NCBI GenBank assembly: GCA_030747505.1 | Contig: JASLKQ010000006.1 | Coordinates: forward strand, 1 to 62,737 | Direction of reading: 5' to 3' | DNA from: Verrucomicrobiota bacterium | Lineage (GTDB): Bacteria; Verrucomicrobiota; Verrucomicrobiia; Limisphaerales; UBA1100 | DNA length: 62,737 bases | Shown here: positions 9,633 to 18,400 of the stretch, in pieces | How the letters are laid out: the number at the start of each line of letters is the position of its first letter | How positions within the stretch are numbered: position 1 is the first letter of the stretch | Position numbers and translations under genes: made by a program | The notes under the pieces: model-generated | Database searches by the model: none | The model's input: only the letters and a program-made list of their open reading frames with translations | Told to the model about the DNA's origin: nothing

Positions 9633-9742
9633 TGCATGTGAGCTAACCAGCAATTAGCCTGAGTGTCAAGAACAGCATTTGTTGAAATCACACCACTGGT
9701 GGTGTGTATAGAAAAAATCAGGACCAGATGGAGTAGATAAAG

Positions 9743-10048
9743 CTAATCTCCCAATAATTTACGCATTGCCTCTTTTGCCGCATCTTCTCGGCTAATTTCA
9801 CCCTCTGAACGCTCGATCTTTTGGTAATTGCGGCGGGCAAAATCGAAGTATTCGCAGTAATTATTATGGTCCTTTTCATCCACCGGTTCGGCTCTGCGTT
9901 CACGACATTGGTGTGCAACGATCTGGTCATAATGAATGCAATTACGGCAGCAACGAAGGTCGGTATTACAGCCTTCGCAGGCATCACGGCGTCCCGGTAA
10001 ATGGGCCGAAATCCATTCTCTTCCACAACTGAAACAATGGCGCGTCAT
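9743..10048 (-). CDS. Small conserved cysteine-rich (zinc-ribbon-like) protein
   Basis: The 101-residue protein starts MTRHCFSCGREW. It has CxxC pairs at the N-terminus (CFSC), a CEGC group, a CCRNC group followed by IHYD, a QCRERRAEPV segment and NNYCEYFDFARR. Spacing of the cysteines and His suggests two zinc-binding knuckles, with a charged helical C-terminus. I recall similar small proteins with the pattern CxxCxHYD...QCRE..AEPV..K...NYCEYF in several phyla, none with a known role. It is cytoplasmic, with no signal peptide. The alternative minus ORF at 9718-10026 is a frame shadow. It is divergent from the uracil-DNA glycosylase gene. Confidence 0.75.
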   Translation of the reverse strand: MTRHCFSCGREWISAHLPGRRDACEGCNTDLRCCRNCIHYDQIVAHQCRERRAEPVDEKDHNNYCEYFDFARRNYQKIERSEGEISREDAAKEAMRKLLGD

Positions 10049-10132
10049 GCTGACTGGTAGCCTACTTAGGTGAGTAAGTCAGGACAAGTTTTCCGTGTCT
10101 AGACTGGCTCTGAAATTAGCCTTGGACTCCCT

Positions 10133-10924
10133 TTGAGTGCCTACCATCAATTACTGAGTGCAACCATCGATTTTCTGCAACAGCAGAAATCACGTGGCCA
10201 ACGCCATGTGCAGGTAGACCCAGCCAAGTTGGCGGCACTGATGCGCGCTCCACAAGCAACCCAGCCGCATACCGCGACCACTCAACAGCCTTCCTCAGTC
10301 GGCACTAAGGCCGATTCCTTTGCGGCGTTACGCGAAATGGTGCAGACCTGCACGCAATGTCCGAACTTGGTTTCCTCCCGAAAAAACGTGGTTTTTGGTG
10401 TGGGGAACGAGTCGGCAGACCTAATGTTTGTCGGGGAAGCCCCCGGGGAGGATGAAGATGAGCACGGTGAACCTTTCGTCGGCAAAGCCGGTCAACTCCT
10501 TACCAAGATCATTGAAACCATGGGGCTAAAACGCGAAGACGTTTACATCGCCAACATTCTCAAATGCCGGCCCGATACTCCTGGTAAACGATACGGCAAC
10601 CGACCTCCCACTGGTGACGAAATGGCCACCTGCTCACCGTGGCTGCATCGGCAAATCGAATTCATTCAGCCCAAAGTCATCGTAGCCTTGGGTAAAACAG
10701 CGGTGGAGGGTTTGCTAGAGCAGCAAGTAGCCATCACCCGCTTCCGCGGTACTTGGCAGACCTACCGTGACATTCCGCTCATGCCGACTTTTCATCCTGC
10801 CTATCTCTTGCGGAATCAGTCGCTCACCGAAAAACGAAAAATCTGGGAGGACATGCTCTCGGTCATGGGGAAACTGGATTTGAAAATTAGTGAGAAACAG
10901 CAGGGGTTCTTCCTGTCTAAATAG
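10133..10924 (+). CDS. Uracil-DNA glycosylase, family 4 (Fe-S type)
   Basis: The enzyme excises uracil from DNA in base-excision repair. The core matches family-4 UDG: motif A GEAPGEDEDEHGEPFVGKAG, the ILKCRPDTPGKR loop, and motif B HPAYLLRN. Four cysteines are placed to hold a 4Fe-4S cluster: CTQC near residue 72, the Cys of KCRPD, and the Cys of ATCSPW. The ~65-residue N-terminal extension is Gln/Thr-rich and probably disordered. The only start giving the full ORF is a TTG at 10133 with no obvious Shine-Dalgarno. An internal ATG (about residue 37) would still keep the whole catalytic domain, so the start is uncertain. Confidence 0.92.
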   Translation: MSAYHQLLSATIDFLQQQKSRGQRHVQVDPAKLAALMRAPQATQPHTATTQQPSSVGTKADSFAALREMVQTCTQCPNLVSSRKNVVFGVGNESADLMFVGEAPGEDEDEHGEPFVGKAGQLLTKIIETMGLKREDVYIANILKCRPDTPGKRYGNRPPTGDEMATCSPWLHRQIEFIQPKVIVALGKTAVEGLLEQQVAITRFRGTWQTYRDIPLMPTFHPAYLLRNQSLTEKRKIWEDMLSVMGKLDLKISEKQQGFFLSK

Positions 10925-10941
10925 GCTTTTGGCTCGTTTTT

Positions 10942-11778
10942 GTGGCTATTTTGGGTTACAAAAGAGTCGTGCCATTAAAACAAACATTTGGATTCCTAGG
11001 TGCCGGACGCATGGCCTCCGCTCTGGCCGGCGGCATGGTGGAATCGGGCCTTATCAAAGGCCGACAACTGATTGCAAGCGATGTGGTGCAGGTGACCCTC
11101 AAGTCCTTTACCAAGTCCACAGGTGGACGTACCGCCAAGAGTAATGCCGAAGTGCTGCGCAAAGCAGATATTATTATTATCGCTGTGAAACCGCATCAGG
11201 TCATCGATCTTTTGAACGAACTGCCTGATCAAATCAACTCAAAGCACCTTTTTATTTCCATCGCTGCGGGAGTTACGCTGGAGCAGTTGGAGGAATCTCT
11301 TGGAGGCAAGGTTCGGGTCATCCGCGTTATGCCAAATACCCCGGCACTGGTGGGCGAGGGCGCCTCAGGGTTTGCCCGCGGCACTCACGCCAAAGTTGCA
11401 GATGCCAAGCTCACCCAACAAATACTGGAAGCTGTCGGCATAGCAGTGGAGGTCCCCGAACGGCTAATCAATGCGGTGACCGGTTTAAGTGGCAGCGGCC
11501 CTGCCTATGGCTTTCAAATGATTGAGGCCATGAGTGATGGCGCCGTCGCGGCTGGCCTACCCCGCGAACTGGCCACTCCACTGGCCGCACAAACACTTTT
11601 AGGAGCAGCAAAAATGGTGTTGGAAACAGGGGAACATCCCGGCAAACTTAAGGACATGGTCACCAGTCCCGGTGGCACCACTATTGAAGGGCTCCATGAA
11701 ATGGAGGCCGCCGGGGTGCGTGATGGACTGATGAATGCAGTGCGGGCAGCTACTGATAAAGCAGCAAATCTAGGCTAA
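10942..11778 (+). CDS. proC: Pyrroline-5-carboxylate reductase
   Basis: The enzyme catalyses the last step of proline synthesis, reducing pyrroline-5-carboxylate with NAD(P)H. The N-terminal Rossmann fold shows FGFLGAGRMASALAGGM; then come VIRVMPNTPALVGEGASG and the C-terminal family signature GSGPAYGFQMIEAMSDGAV followed by DMVTSPGGTTIEGL. Length (278) is normal. Translation begins at a GTG; the second GTG at 10969 would put the start closer to the usual position and cannot be excluded. It sits 17 bp after the UDG gene and 2 bp before the AI-2E gene, so these three probably form one transcript. Confidence 0.94.
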   Translation: MAILGYKRVVPLKQTFGFLGAGRMASALAGGMVESGLIKGRQLIASDVVQVTLKSFTKSTGGRTAKSNAEVLRKADIIIIAVKPHQVIDLLNELPDQINSKHLFISIAAGVTLEQLEESLGGKVRVIRVMPNTPALVGEGASGFARGTHAKVADAKLTQQILEAVGIAVEVPERLINAVTGLSGSGPAYGFQMIEAMSDGAVAAGLPRELATPLAAQTLLGAAKMVLETGEHPGKLKDMVTSPGGTTIEGLHEMEAAGVRDGLMNAVRAATDKAANLG

Positions 11779-11780
11779 AC

Positions 11781-12995
11781 ATGGCGTTTCCTTCTCCATC
11801 AGAAAAACAGGCCAAAGTGTTGTGGTTTTCAGTCACCGCACTGGCTATCGCTGTATTTCTGGCACTCTTGGCATTGATGTTCTACGGCTTTGCTTGGCTG
11901 CTGGACCGACTATCGCCTGTATTATTGCCACTGGCTGTAGCAGGTATTCTGGCGTTTCTCCTCAATCCACTGGTGAATATATTTGAAGACAAAATGTCAG
12001 CCAAGGTGAGCCGGTTATTTCATAACATCCGGAACCCCAAGCGAGTGAAGGCCATCATACTGGTCTTTATCACTGCCATTGGAATTATCAGCACCCTCAC
12101 GGTGATTGTGTTGCGCACAGTGGTCCCGGATGTAGTCCGCCTCGGCAAGGATGCCCAAATCGAGCAGATTGAACAAAGTACCAAAAAGTGGCTCCTCAAA
12201 AATCAGCAATCCGGTTTGGGAAAATTCATGCAACTTGATCAAGTTGATGCAAGTAGACTTGAGTTGCAGAGCCTCATAAAGCTGGATGCCGTCAGCTTCA
12301 AAGAACTTTCTGCCAAGGGACTTTCTAATGCGATTACCTGGATCGGAATGCTGGCGGGGCTAGCGTTGGTTCCGGTTTATGTGTTTTATTTCCTTCTCGA
12401 GGCTCAAACCATCCAGCGCAAATGGAGCGATTACCTGCCGCTCAAGGAATCCAAATTCAAAGAGGAGTCGGTTTTTATTCTCGAATCATTTAATGACTGC
12501 CTGGTTGTCTTCTTCCGCGGACAAGTACTGGTGGCGATCACCGTCGGAATCTGTTTGGCAATCGGCTTTTCTTTGATCGGTTTGCCCTACGGAATATTAC
12601 TGGGACTGCTGGCGGGGATTGTGGGAATCATCCCTTATTTTGGAGTAATCGTTTCCACTGCACCCGTCCTGCTGCTTTCCTCAACCCAAGGAAACCAGAT
12701 GAGTTTCTTTGGTATTGAACTGGGAGTTTATGCGCCCATCGTGGCCATAGGTGTTTGCGTCGCGGTACTTTTTCTCGAGAAAACAGTGATCCAGCCTAAG
12801 ATCATCGGCGACAGAGTCGGGATGCATCCGGTGGCAGTTATCATCTCGGTCCTAATGGGCACCACTCTGGTAGGTGGGATCATTGGAGGTCTATTGGCCA
12901 TTCCGGTCGCCATGGCGCTGCGCACGGTCCTCTTCCGATACGTATGGGTCAAACGCCAGATACCCCAAACCGCCGTCCAAATGGAAGCACTCTAG
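11781..12995 (+). CDS. AI-2E/PerM family membrane transporter
   Basis: This is a 404-residue inner-membrane protein. Two hydrophobic segments lie near the N-terminus, then a soluble stretch (~residues 75-195), then a cluster of about five or six helices including the glycine-rich hairpin GLPYGILLGLLAGIVGIIPYFG. Next comes VVAIGVCVAVLFLEKTVIQPKIIG, and the C-terminal IIGGLLAIPVAMALRTVL. That order and the GIIPYFG and P-K-I-I-G elements typify the AI-2E (PF01594) family, whose members export autoinducer-2 or act as Na+/H+ antiporters. The substrate here is not known. It is convergent with the HAD gene, with an 11-bp gap and no clear terminator. Confidence 0.9.
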   Translation: MAFPSPSEKQAKVLWFSVTALAIAVFLALLALMFYGFAWLLDRLSPVLLPLAVAGILAFLLNPLVNIFEDKMSAKVSRLFHNIRNPKRVKAIILVFITAIGIISTLTVIVLRTVVPDVVRLGKDAQIEQIEQSTKKWLLKNQQSGLGKFMQLDQVDASRLELQSLIKLDAVSFKELSAKGLSNAITWIGMLAGLALVPVYVFYFLLEAQTIQRKWSDYLPLKESKFKEESVFILESFNDCLVVFFRGQVLVAITVGICLAIGFSLIGLPYGILLGLLAGIVGIIPYFGVIVSTAPVLLLSSTQGNQMSFFGIELGVYAPIVAIGVCVAVLFLEKTVIQPKIIGDRVGMHPVAVIISVLMGTTLVGGIIGGLLAIPVAMALRTVLFRYVWVKRQIPQTAVQMEAL

Positions 12996-13006
12996 GGTAG
13001 TGCCTA

Positions 13007-13585
13007 TTAAGAGGGCAAAACTCCTGGAATTTGGCGCACGTCAACCGCTTCCATGCCCGCAGCAAGGATGGCTTCCATGCCGATATCGGTGTCTTCATAT
13101 GCCCGGCATTCATCTGGGGGCACACCAAGGAGTGCTGCTGCCTTCAAGAAAGTATCGGGCGCTGGCTTATGATTCTCAACATCATCAGCGGTGACCACCG
13201 CCCCAAACCAATCCAAAATCCCCACACCATCCAGGAGCGGCCTAATGTATTTGGTGCGGCCACCCGTCGCAACTGCCATGGGAATTTTACCTCGTGCTTC
13301 GCGAGCAATAGCGGCAATGGGCTCTATCAATTGCGCCTCGGGCATGAGTGGAATATACGCCTCCTCTTTCTGGCGCGAGACTTCAGCGGGGTCAAAATCC
13401 AAGCCCTGCTCTTCCTTAAGCATTTGAAGAATTTTCACCGATGGGACTCCACCCATGGCGTAATGCCGCTCTTCAGTGAACTCGATTCCATTGCGCTTGC
13501 AGGCGATATCCCAAGCGCGCCAATGCAGCGCCATCGAATCAACCAGTGTTCCATCACAATCAAAAATGAGTGCTTTAGGTTCCAT
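13007..13585 (-). CDS. HAD-superfamily phosphatase (beta-phosphoglucomutase-like)
   Basis: This ~192-residue cytoplasmic phosphohydrolase has motif I IFDCDGTLVDSM with the nucleophile Asp, motif II in AVATGG, motif III Lys in HKPAPDTFL, and motif IV YEDTDIGMEAI. A helical cap between motifs I and II places it in the subfamily of phosphoglycolate phosphatase and beta-phosphoglucomutase; the substrate cannot be read from sequence. The ORF track extends to 13627, inside prfA, but the Met directly before EPKALIFDCDG at 13585 is the natural start, 4 bp after the prfA stop. It takes the position after prfA often held by prmC. Confidence 0.88.
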   Translation of the reverse strand: MEPKALIFDCDGTLVDSMALHWRAWDIACKRNGIEFTEERHYAMGGVPSVKILQMLKEEQGLDFDPAEVSRQKEEAYIPLMPEAQLIEPIAAIAREARGKIPMAVATGGRTKYIRPLLDGVGILDWFGAVVTADDVENHKPAPDTFLKAAALLGVPPDECRAYEDTDIGMEAILAAGMEAVDVRQIPGVLPS

Positions 13586-13589
13586 CAAA

Positions 13590-14663
13590 TCAGGCCTCAA
13601 TCGCAGCAAGCTTTTCCTCAAGATCATGCTGAATAAGGGAATTAATCATCTCGTCAATTTCTCCCTCCATGAATTGAGGTAGGCTATGCAGGGTCAGTTC
13701 GATACGATGGTCGCTGACCCTATTCTGAGGGAAATTATAGGTACGAATGCGTTCATTTCGCTCACCGGTCCCCACCTGTGATTTGCGTTGAGCAGCGTAT
13801 TTTGCCTGCTCCTCGGCCAACTTTTGATCTAACAATCGTGACCTTAACACCTTCATGGCCTTGGCCTTGTTTTTATGTTGGGATTTCTCATCCTGACAGG
13901 TGACCACCAAACCCGTTGGCTTGTGAGTAATCCGAACCGCTGAATCAGTCGTATTGACACTCTGTCCCCCTGGCCCACTGGACCGGTATACATCCACCTC
14001 CAATTCAGCAGGATCGATCTCCACATCCACTTCCTCCGCTTCAGGGAGCACCGCCACGGTCACTGTGCTGGTATGATTGCGCCCACTGGCCTCAGTAGCG
14101 GGCACTCTTTGAACCCGATGAACTCCACTCTCAAATTTCATCAGCTTGTAAACTCCCTCTCCGTTGAGAGCAAAGATCACTTCCCGGTAGCCGCCCAGTT
14201 CAGCAGCATTGCCCTCCATCAATTCATGACTCCATCCCTGAGCAGTAGCGTAGTGGGTATACATCCGGTAGAGGTCCCCCACAAACAGGGCTGCTTCATC
14301 ACCACCGGCCCCGGCACGAATCTCAACGATGGTATTACGCGAGTCAGCTGGATCAGGAGGAACCAGGCCGAACTGCAGTTCCTTTTCCAATCGAGAAACT
14401 TCCTTCTCAAGAGCAGTCACCTCTTCTGCAGCCATTTCGGCCATTTCTTCATCTCCTCCATCAACCAAAGCGCGGTTTTCTTCCAGTTCCCCCTTTGCTT
14501 TGTCTAACTGCTCCCCTAGTTGAACAAGGTTTTTAAGGCGGGAATACTCACGCCCCAGTTCTTGTGCCCGCCGATTATTCTCGAAAACCTTGGGGTCCCC
14601 CAGCTCAACTTCCACTTCGGCCATGCGAGCGGCAAACTTGGCAATATGCGGCTGAAGATCCAT
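13590..14663 (-). CDS. prfA: Peptide chain release factor 1
   Basis: RF1 recognises UAA and UAG stop codons and triggers peptide release. The GGQ peptidyl-hydrolysis motif is in [17 protein letters not shown], and the stop-codon recognition tripeptide PAT in [15 protein letters not shown] corresponds to the RF1 PxT motif rather than the RF2 SPF. The N-terminal coiled-coil domain and the length (about 357) are normal. I start at [10 protein letters not shown] (14663) rather than the ORF-track Met seven codons earlier. It lies between rpmE2 and the HAD gene on the same strand, probably in one operon. Confidence 0.96.
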   Translation of the reverse strand: MDLQPHIAKFAARMAEVEVELGDPKVFENNRRAQELGREYSRLKNLVQLGEQLDKAKGELEENRALVDGGDEEMAEMAAEEVTALEKEVSRLEKELQFGLVPPDPADSRNTIVEIRAGAGGDEAALFVGDLYRMYTHYATAQGWSHELMEGNAAELGGYREVIFALNGEGVYKLMKFESGVHRVQRVPATEASGRNHTSTVTVAVLPEAEEVDVEIDPAELEVDVYRSSGPGGQSVNTTDSAVRITHKPTGLVVTCQDEKSQHKNKAKAMKVLRSRLLDQKLAEEQAKYAAQRKSQVGTGERNERIRTYNFPQNRVSDHRIELTLHSLPQFMEGEIDEMINSLIQHDLEEKLAAIEA

Positions 14664-14728
14664 GAGGGGCAAAAAAGAAACCACCCGCCTCGGAAATAAC
14701 CGGGCGGGCGATTATTAAAATCGAATGG

Positions 14729-15013
14729 CTATTTCTTTCCTTTAGCCGCACGCGCTTCGGCCATCTTTTTGGCCTTGGCCGCCCGTTGCTGGAACTTGTC
14801 CACGCGGCCAGCGGTATCCACAAAGGTCTGCTGACCGGTATAAAAAGGGTGGGAAAACCCGCTAATCCCCATCGAGTAGAGCGGGTATTCTTCTCCTTCA
14901 AAGGCCCCTGTTTCCTTGGTAGGGGCACAGGAGCGAGTGAGAAACTCATCGCCTGTCCCCGTGTCTCGGAAGATAACCGGTCGATAGTTTTCTGGATGAA
15001 TATCTTTCTTCAT
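14729..15013 (-). CDS. rpmE2: 50S ribosomal protein L31, type B
   Basis: The 94-residue protein starts [21 protein letters not shown] and contains [21 protein letters not shown], the diagnostic L31 block. The zinc-binding CxxC cysteines of type A L31 are absent; a lone Cys is in TRSCAPTKE. This matches the zinc-independent type B (long) form. The C-terminus is a Lys/Ala-rich tail ([15 protein letters not shown]) contacting rRNA. No second L31 gene is visible in the window, so whether it is constitutive or zinc-starvation-induced cannot be told. rpmE next to prfA is a common bacterial arrangement. Confidence 0.95.
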   Translation of the reverse strand: MKKDIHPENYRPVIFRDTGTGDEFLTRSCAPTKETGAFEGEEYPLYSMGISGFSHPFYTGQQTFVDTAGRVDKFQQRAAKAKKMAEARAAKGKK

Positions 15014-15083
15014 GGTTCGCTGCCTTTTGCTAAACAGGGCGCAGGAAAATAGCAGGCAAATCCATCAAAGCAAGCGAAATAGA

Positions 15084-15521
15084 CTATTTTTCAGCGGGTT
15101 CAGTTACAATCTCCCCCTTCCGTTCCCGTTGGGGCATAATGGCACAGGCATCTTTACAGCCGAAAAACCGGCTGAGAATATAGCGGTTACGACTGATCAG
15201 ACCGTACACCTTCTCCGCAACCCAGATGACCCCTGGCACCCACATAAACAGTGAAAAAGGGATGAGAAGCGGCATACGTAACCCCAGAAAGCGCAGGGCA
15301 CGAGCCCCACGCAATACAGTACCATCAATCTTCACGCAGTGGATCGCTTCCATCAGCTTTTCGTGCGTGAGCCCCGGTGCCATTTGCAAACACGCAGGAT
15401 CTGAAGCAGGGACCAATTGCGCCACGTTAAGCCAATCCAGCCACGTCAATACCCGCATCTGAAAGGTACACATGGCACATTCATCATCATATAGAAGTCG
15501 GTGTTTTTTCGGCTCGGCCAT
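15084..15521 (-). CDS. DCC (DUF393) thiol-disulfide oxidoreductase-like protein
   Basis: The 145-residue protein begins with the DCC hallmark: hRLLYDDECAMCTFQMRVL. This is the D-x-x-C-x-x-C active-site-like motif at the first strand/helix of a thioredoxin-like fold. A hydrophobic segment (MPLLIPFSLFMWVPGVIWVAEKVYG) suggests membrane association, as in other family members. The C-terminus has an additional FFGCKDAC cysteine pair. The family's biochemical role is poorly established. It sits 70 bp upstream of rpmE2 on the same strand and is divergent from the BASS transporter. Confidence 0.82.
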   Translation of the reverse strand: MAEPKKHRLLYDDECAMCTFQMRVLTWLDWLNVAQLVPASDPACLQMAPGLTHEKLMEAIHCVKIDGTVLRGARALRFLGLRMPLLIPFSLFMWVPGVIWVAEKVYGLISRNRYILSRFFGCKDACAIMPQRERKGEIVTEPAEK

Positions 15522-15566
15522 TCTCCACTGACAATCTACCTTGCCTCCCCCTAAAATCCAAGCCTG

Positions 15567-16544
15567 ATGAGCCGAACTCTTAACACCCTCACCAACCTGT
15601 TCCCCCTCTGGGTTACCGTGTGCGGCGTACTGGCACTTTTCCAGCCTGCCTGGTTCACGTGGTTTCAGGGACCACTGATTGTTTGGGGGCTGGCAATCAT
15701 CATGCTAGGCATGGGAATTACCTTATCATTGGAGGACTTTAAAAAAGTCGCACGTACTCCTCGGCCGGTCGCATTGGGTGTTATTGCCCAGTTTTGCATC
15801 ATGCCTTTTATGGGTTGGGCCATCGCCTATGCATTGAATCTTCCGACTGAATTCGCTGCAGGACTGATCCTGGTCTCGTGTTGCCCAGGAGGAACAGCCT
15901 CGAACGTGGTGGTCTATATCGCACGGGCAAACATCGCCCTTTCTGTCCTTATGACCATGTGCAGCACTTTCGCCGCCATTGCCTTGACCCCGATCCTTAC
16001 CCAATGGCTCGCTGGCAAATATGTGCCGGTCGATGCATGGGCACTCTTCCGGAGCACTGTCCAAATTGTGCTTCTACCCATCGTTATTGGGATGCTCCTT
16101 AACCGGTACGCACAAAAAACGGTCGAACGCGTTAAGCCAGCCGCTCCACTGGTTGCAGTAATCGCTATTGTACTAATTGTCGCCAGCATCCTTGGCGCCC
16201 GCGCCGAACAGATTCGTGAAAGTGGAGGCATTCTGCTTTTAGCCGTCACCTTGATGCATATGGGCGCTTTTGGCTTAGGGTATGGCATCACGCGTGTGTT
16301 AGGTTTTGAGGAACTGGTCCGTCGCACCGTCGCCATTGAAGTGGGCATGCAGAATAGTGGTCTGGGCAGTGCTCTGGCAGTGAAACATTTCACCCCATCG
16401 GCTGCGACCCCGTGCGCCATTTCGGCGATCATGCATTGTATCCTGGGAAGCTTTTTGGCAGCACTCTGGCGACGCGATGCCGAAAAGTTGAACAACGCTA
16501 AAGAGTCCGATAATCTTGGTCCTAAACCCCAAGACGAATCATGA
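15567..16544 (+). CDS. Bile acid:sodium symporter (BASS) family transporter
   Basis: This is a 325-residue integral membrane protein with about nine or ten helices. The family signature is in GLILVSCCPGGTASNVVVYIARANIALSV, which corresponds to the broken helix lining the sodium sites. The late VGMQNSGLGSALAVKHF block is the second crossing helix. Bacterial BASS proteins move organic anions such as pyruvate, pantoate or bile-acid-like solutes with Na+; the substrate is undetermined here. The stop codon overlaps the start of the pterin dehydratase gene (ATGA), so the two are translationally coupled, although no functional link is known. Confidence 0.93.
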   Translation: MSRTLNTLTNLFPLWVTVCGVLALFQPAWFTWFQGPLIVWGLAIIMLGMGITLSLEDFKKVARTPRPVALGVIAQFCIMPFMGWAIAYALNLPTEFAAGLILVSCCPGGTASNVVVYIARANIALSVLMTMCSTFAAIALTPILTQWLAGKYVPVDAWALFRSTVQIVLLPIVIGMLLNRYAQKTVERVKPAAPLVAVIAIVLIVASILGARAEQIRESGGILLLAVTLMHMGAFGLGYGITRVLGFEELVRRTVAIEVGMQNSGLGSALAVKHFTPSAATPCAISAIMHCILGSFLAALWRRDAEKLNNAKESDNLGPKPQDES

Positions 16545-16882
16545 GTGAAGAATCCTGTAATTTATCCGAGCGTGAATGTAAACCCTGCCAAGGAGGAGTC
16601 CCTCCCCTAGCTGGTGAAGAATTAACAACCCTGCATAACCAACTGGGAAACAATTGGGAGGTCATTGACGGGCATCATTTGGAGAAGCAATATTCCTTCA
16701 AGAATTTTGCTGAAGCTCTCGAGTTTACCAACAAAGTTGGGGCATTGGCTGAAGAAATCTTCCATCATCCAGATATCTTCCTAGCGTGGGGCAAGGTCAA
16801 GATCTCCATCTGGACTCACAAGATTGACGGCCTAAATGAAGCGGACTTCATTTTCGCCGCCAAAACCGATGCCTTGCAATAA
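16541..16882 (+). CDS. phhB: 4a-hydroxytetrahydrobiopterin dehydratase (pterin-4-alpha-carbinolamine dehydratase)
   Basis: The 113-residue protein matches PCD/DCoH: W-E-V followed by LEKQYSFKNFAEALEFTNKVGALAEEIFHHPDIFLAWGKVKISIWTHK. The active-site set appears as HHP and, after the beta strand, a His in WTHKIDGL. The normal role is recycling the pterin carbinolamine made by aromatic amino acid hydroxylases. No hydroxylase gene is present in the window. PCD homologs in such genomes may also assist molybdopterin metabolism. An unusual Cys-containing N-terminus (SCNLSERECKPCQGG) precedes the core. The start ATG overlaps the BASS stop by 4 bp. Confidence 0.9.
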   Translation: MSEESCNLSERECKPCQGGVPPLAGEELTTLHNQLGNNWEVIDGHHLEKQYSFKNFAEALEFTNKVGALAEEIFHHPDIFLAWGKVKISIWTHKIDGLNEADFIFAAKTDALQ

Positions 16883-16942
16883 AAGCAAGGTCTCACTTGC
16901 CCCTCGGTTGCGGCTACGGCACACTCAGCCCCGCTCCCAGTT

Positions 16943-18400
16943 ATGAAGCAGTACAATAATTTTATTAATGGCCAATGGGTTGCCGCCGCTTCAGGCGACA
17001 CCTTTACCAATTGCAACCCCGCCGACACCCGCGAGGAGGTGTCCGTTTACGCCAAAGGCGGCAAGGGCGACGCACAAGCCGCTATTGAAGCCGCACAAGC
17101 CGCTTTTCCCGGCTGGCGCGACACGACCCCACCTGCACGCGGAAAAATCCTTTCAGCAGTAGCCAATAATCTCGCCAGCCGACAGTCGGAGCTGGCGGAA
17201 TTACTTTGCCGCGAGGAAGGTAAAACTAGAGTGGAAGCGGGCATGGAAGTGGGTCGTACAGTCGATATTTTCAGGTTTTTTGCCGGTCTCTCCTACACCA
17301 TCGGCGGGTCTGTGGTCCCCCACGACCTACCCAATAACATGCTCTATACCAAGCGTGAACCGCTGGGTGTTGCCGCACTGATTACTCCATGGAATTTTCC
17401 CATCGCCTTGCCTGCGTGGAAGTTGGCCCCCGCCTTGGTGAGTGGCAATTCCGTGGTGCTTAAGCCTGCATCCCTCGCCCCGGCGATGACCCTGGAAATT
17501 GCCAAGGCATTTGAGGAAGCAGGCCTGCCTGCGGGTGTTTTAAATGTCGTGGTGGGTAGCGGCAAGGAAGTCGGCGATGAACTAGCCACCAACCCTGCTG
17601 TTCAAGCCCTGTCCTTCACCGGCTCACACGAGATAGGTCAGGGCATCTACCAGCAACTGGCCCCACGCATGACGAGGGCACAGATGGAGATGGGCGGCAA
17701 GAACCCCACTATCGTTTTGGCTGATGCGGACTTGGATTACGCAGCCAAGATCGTGGCCATGGCCGGCTATATGATGACCGGACAGGTTTGCACCGCAACC
17801 AGCCGCGCAATCGTGGAAGAAAGTGTAGCCGACGAATTCACCGAGAAACTGATCGCCGAAGCCCAGTCCCGTAATGTGGGCAACGGCCTTACCGAAGGGG
17901 TGAACATGGGCCCGGCTGTAAGTGCCAGTGAACTGGATGGCAACCTTGAGTATCTACAGATCGCCAAGGATGAAGGAGCTGAAGTCCTTTGGGGTGGAGA
18001 CCGGTTAACTGAAGGCGACCTCGAACACGGTCACTTCATGAGTCCGGCGGTTATAGGCAATGTTAAGAATTCCATGCGGATTGCCCAAGAAGAAGTATTT
18101 GGGCCAGTGATTAGCGTGATAAAAGCCGGTGACTTCGATGAAGCAATTAACGTAGCAAATGATATTGAGTATGGGTTGAGTGCCTCCATCATCACCCGCG
18201 ACATCAATAAAGCCATGCGCTACACCGACCGGATTGAAGCGGGCGTAGTGAAAATCAACCAGATCTCCACCGGCCTTGCCCTGCAGGTGCCTTTTGGGGG
18301 CGTAAAACATTCCAGCACCAACAGTTTCAAGGAGCAGGGTCAGAGCGCGATCGATTTCTACACGCGCATCAAGTCCGTGTACCTGGATTATTCCGGTTAA
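16943..18400 (+). CDS. NAD(P)+-dependent aldehyde dehydrogenase, probable 2,5-dioxopentanoate (alpha-ketoglutaric semialdehyde) dehydrogenase
   Basis: The 485-residue ALDH has the proton-abstracting Glu in MEMGGKNPTIVL (Met replaces the usual Leu) and the catalytic Cys in TGQVCTATSRAIV. It also has the Rossmann loop LSFTGSHEIG, and PWNFPIALPAWKLAPAL and EEVFGPVISV blocks. ALDH sequence alone does not fix substrate. The next gene starts the base after the stop and encodes a KdaD-like 2-keto-3-deoxypentonate dehydratase, whose product is 2,5-dioxopentanoate. A ketoglutarate-semialdehyde role is therefore the best inference. Sugar dehydrogenase and sugar-acid dehydratase genes are not in the window, so the pathway is incomplete here. 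Confidence 0.9.
   Translation: MKQYNNFINGQWVAAASGDTFTNCNPADTREEVSVYAKGGKGDAQAAIEAAQAAFPGWRDTTPPARGKILSAVANNLASRQSELAELLCREEGKTRVEAGMEVGRTVDIFRFFAGLSYTIGGSVVPHDLPNNMLYTKREPLGVAALITPWNFPIALPAWKLAPALVSGNSVVLKPASLAPAMTLEIAKAFEEAGLPAGVLNVVVGSGKEVGDELATNPAVQALSFTGSHEIGQGIYQQLAPRMTRAQMEMGGKNPTIVLADADLDYAAKIVAMAGYMMTGQVCTATSRAIVEESVADEFTEKLIAEAQSRNVGNGLTEGVNMGPAVSASELDGNLEYLQIAKDEGAEVLWGGDRLTEGDLEHGHFMSPAVIGNVKNSMRIAQEEVFGPVISVIKAGDFDEAINVANDIEYGLSASIITRDINKAMRYTDRIEAGVVKINQISTGLALQVPFGGVKHSSTNSFKEQGQSAIDFYTRIKSVYLDYSG

Noticed and set aside
9472-9742. SRP 4.5S RNA, 6S RNA or tmRNA in the structured gap
   Set aside because: The diagnostic motifs (GGAAGGAAGCAGC, a 6S central bubble, a TTCGA...CCA tRNA-like end) are missing.
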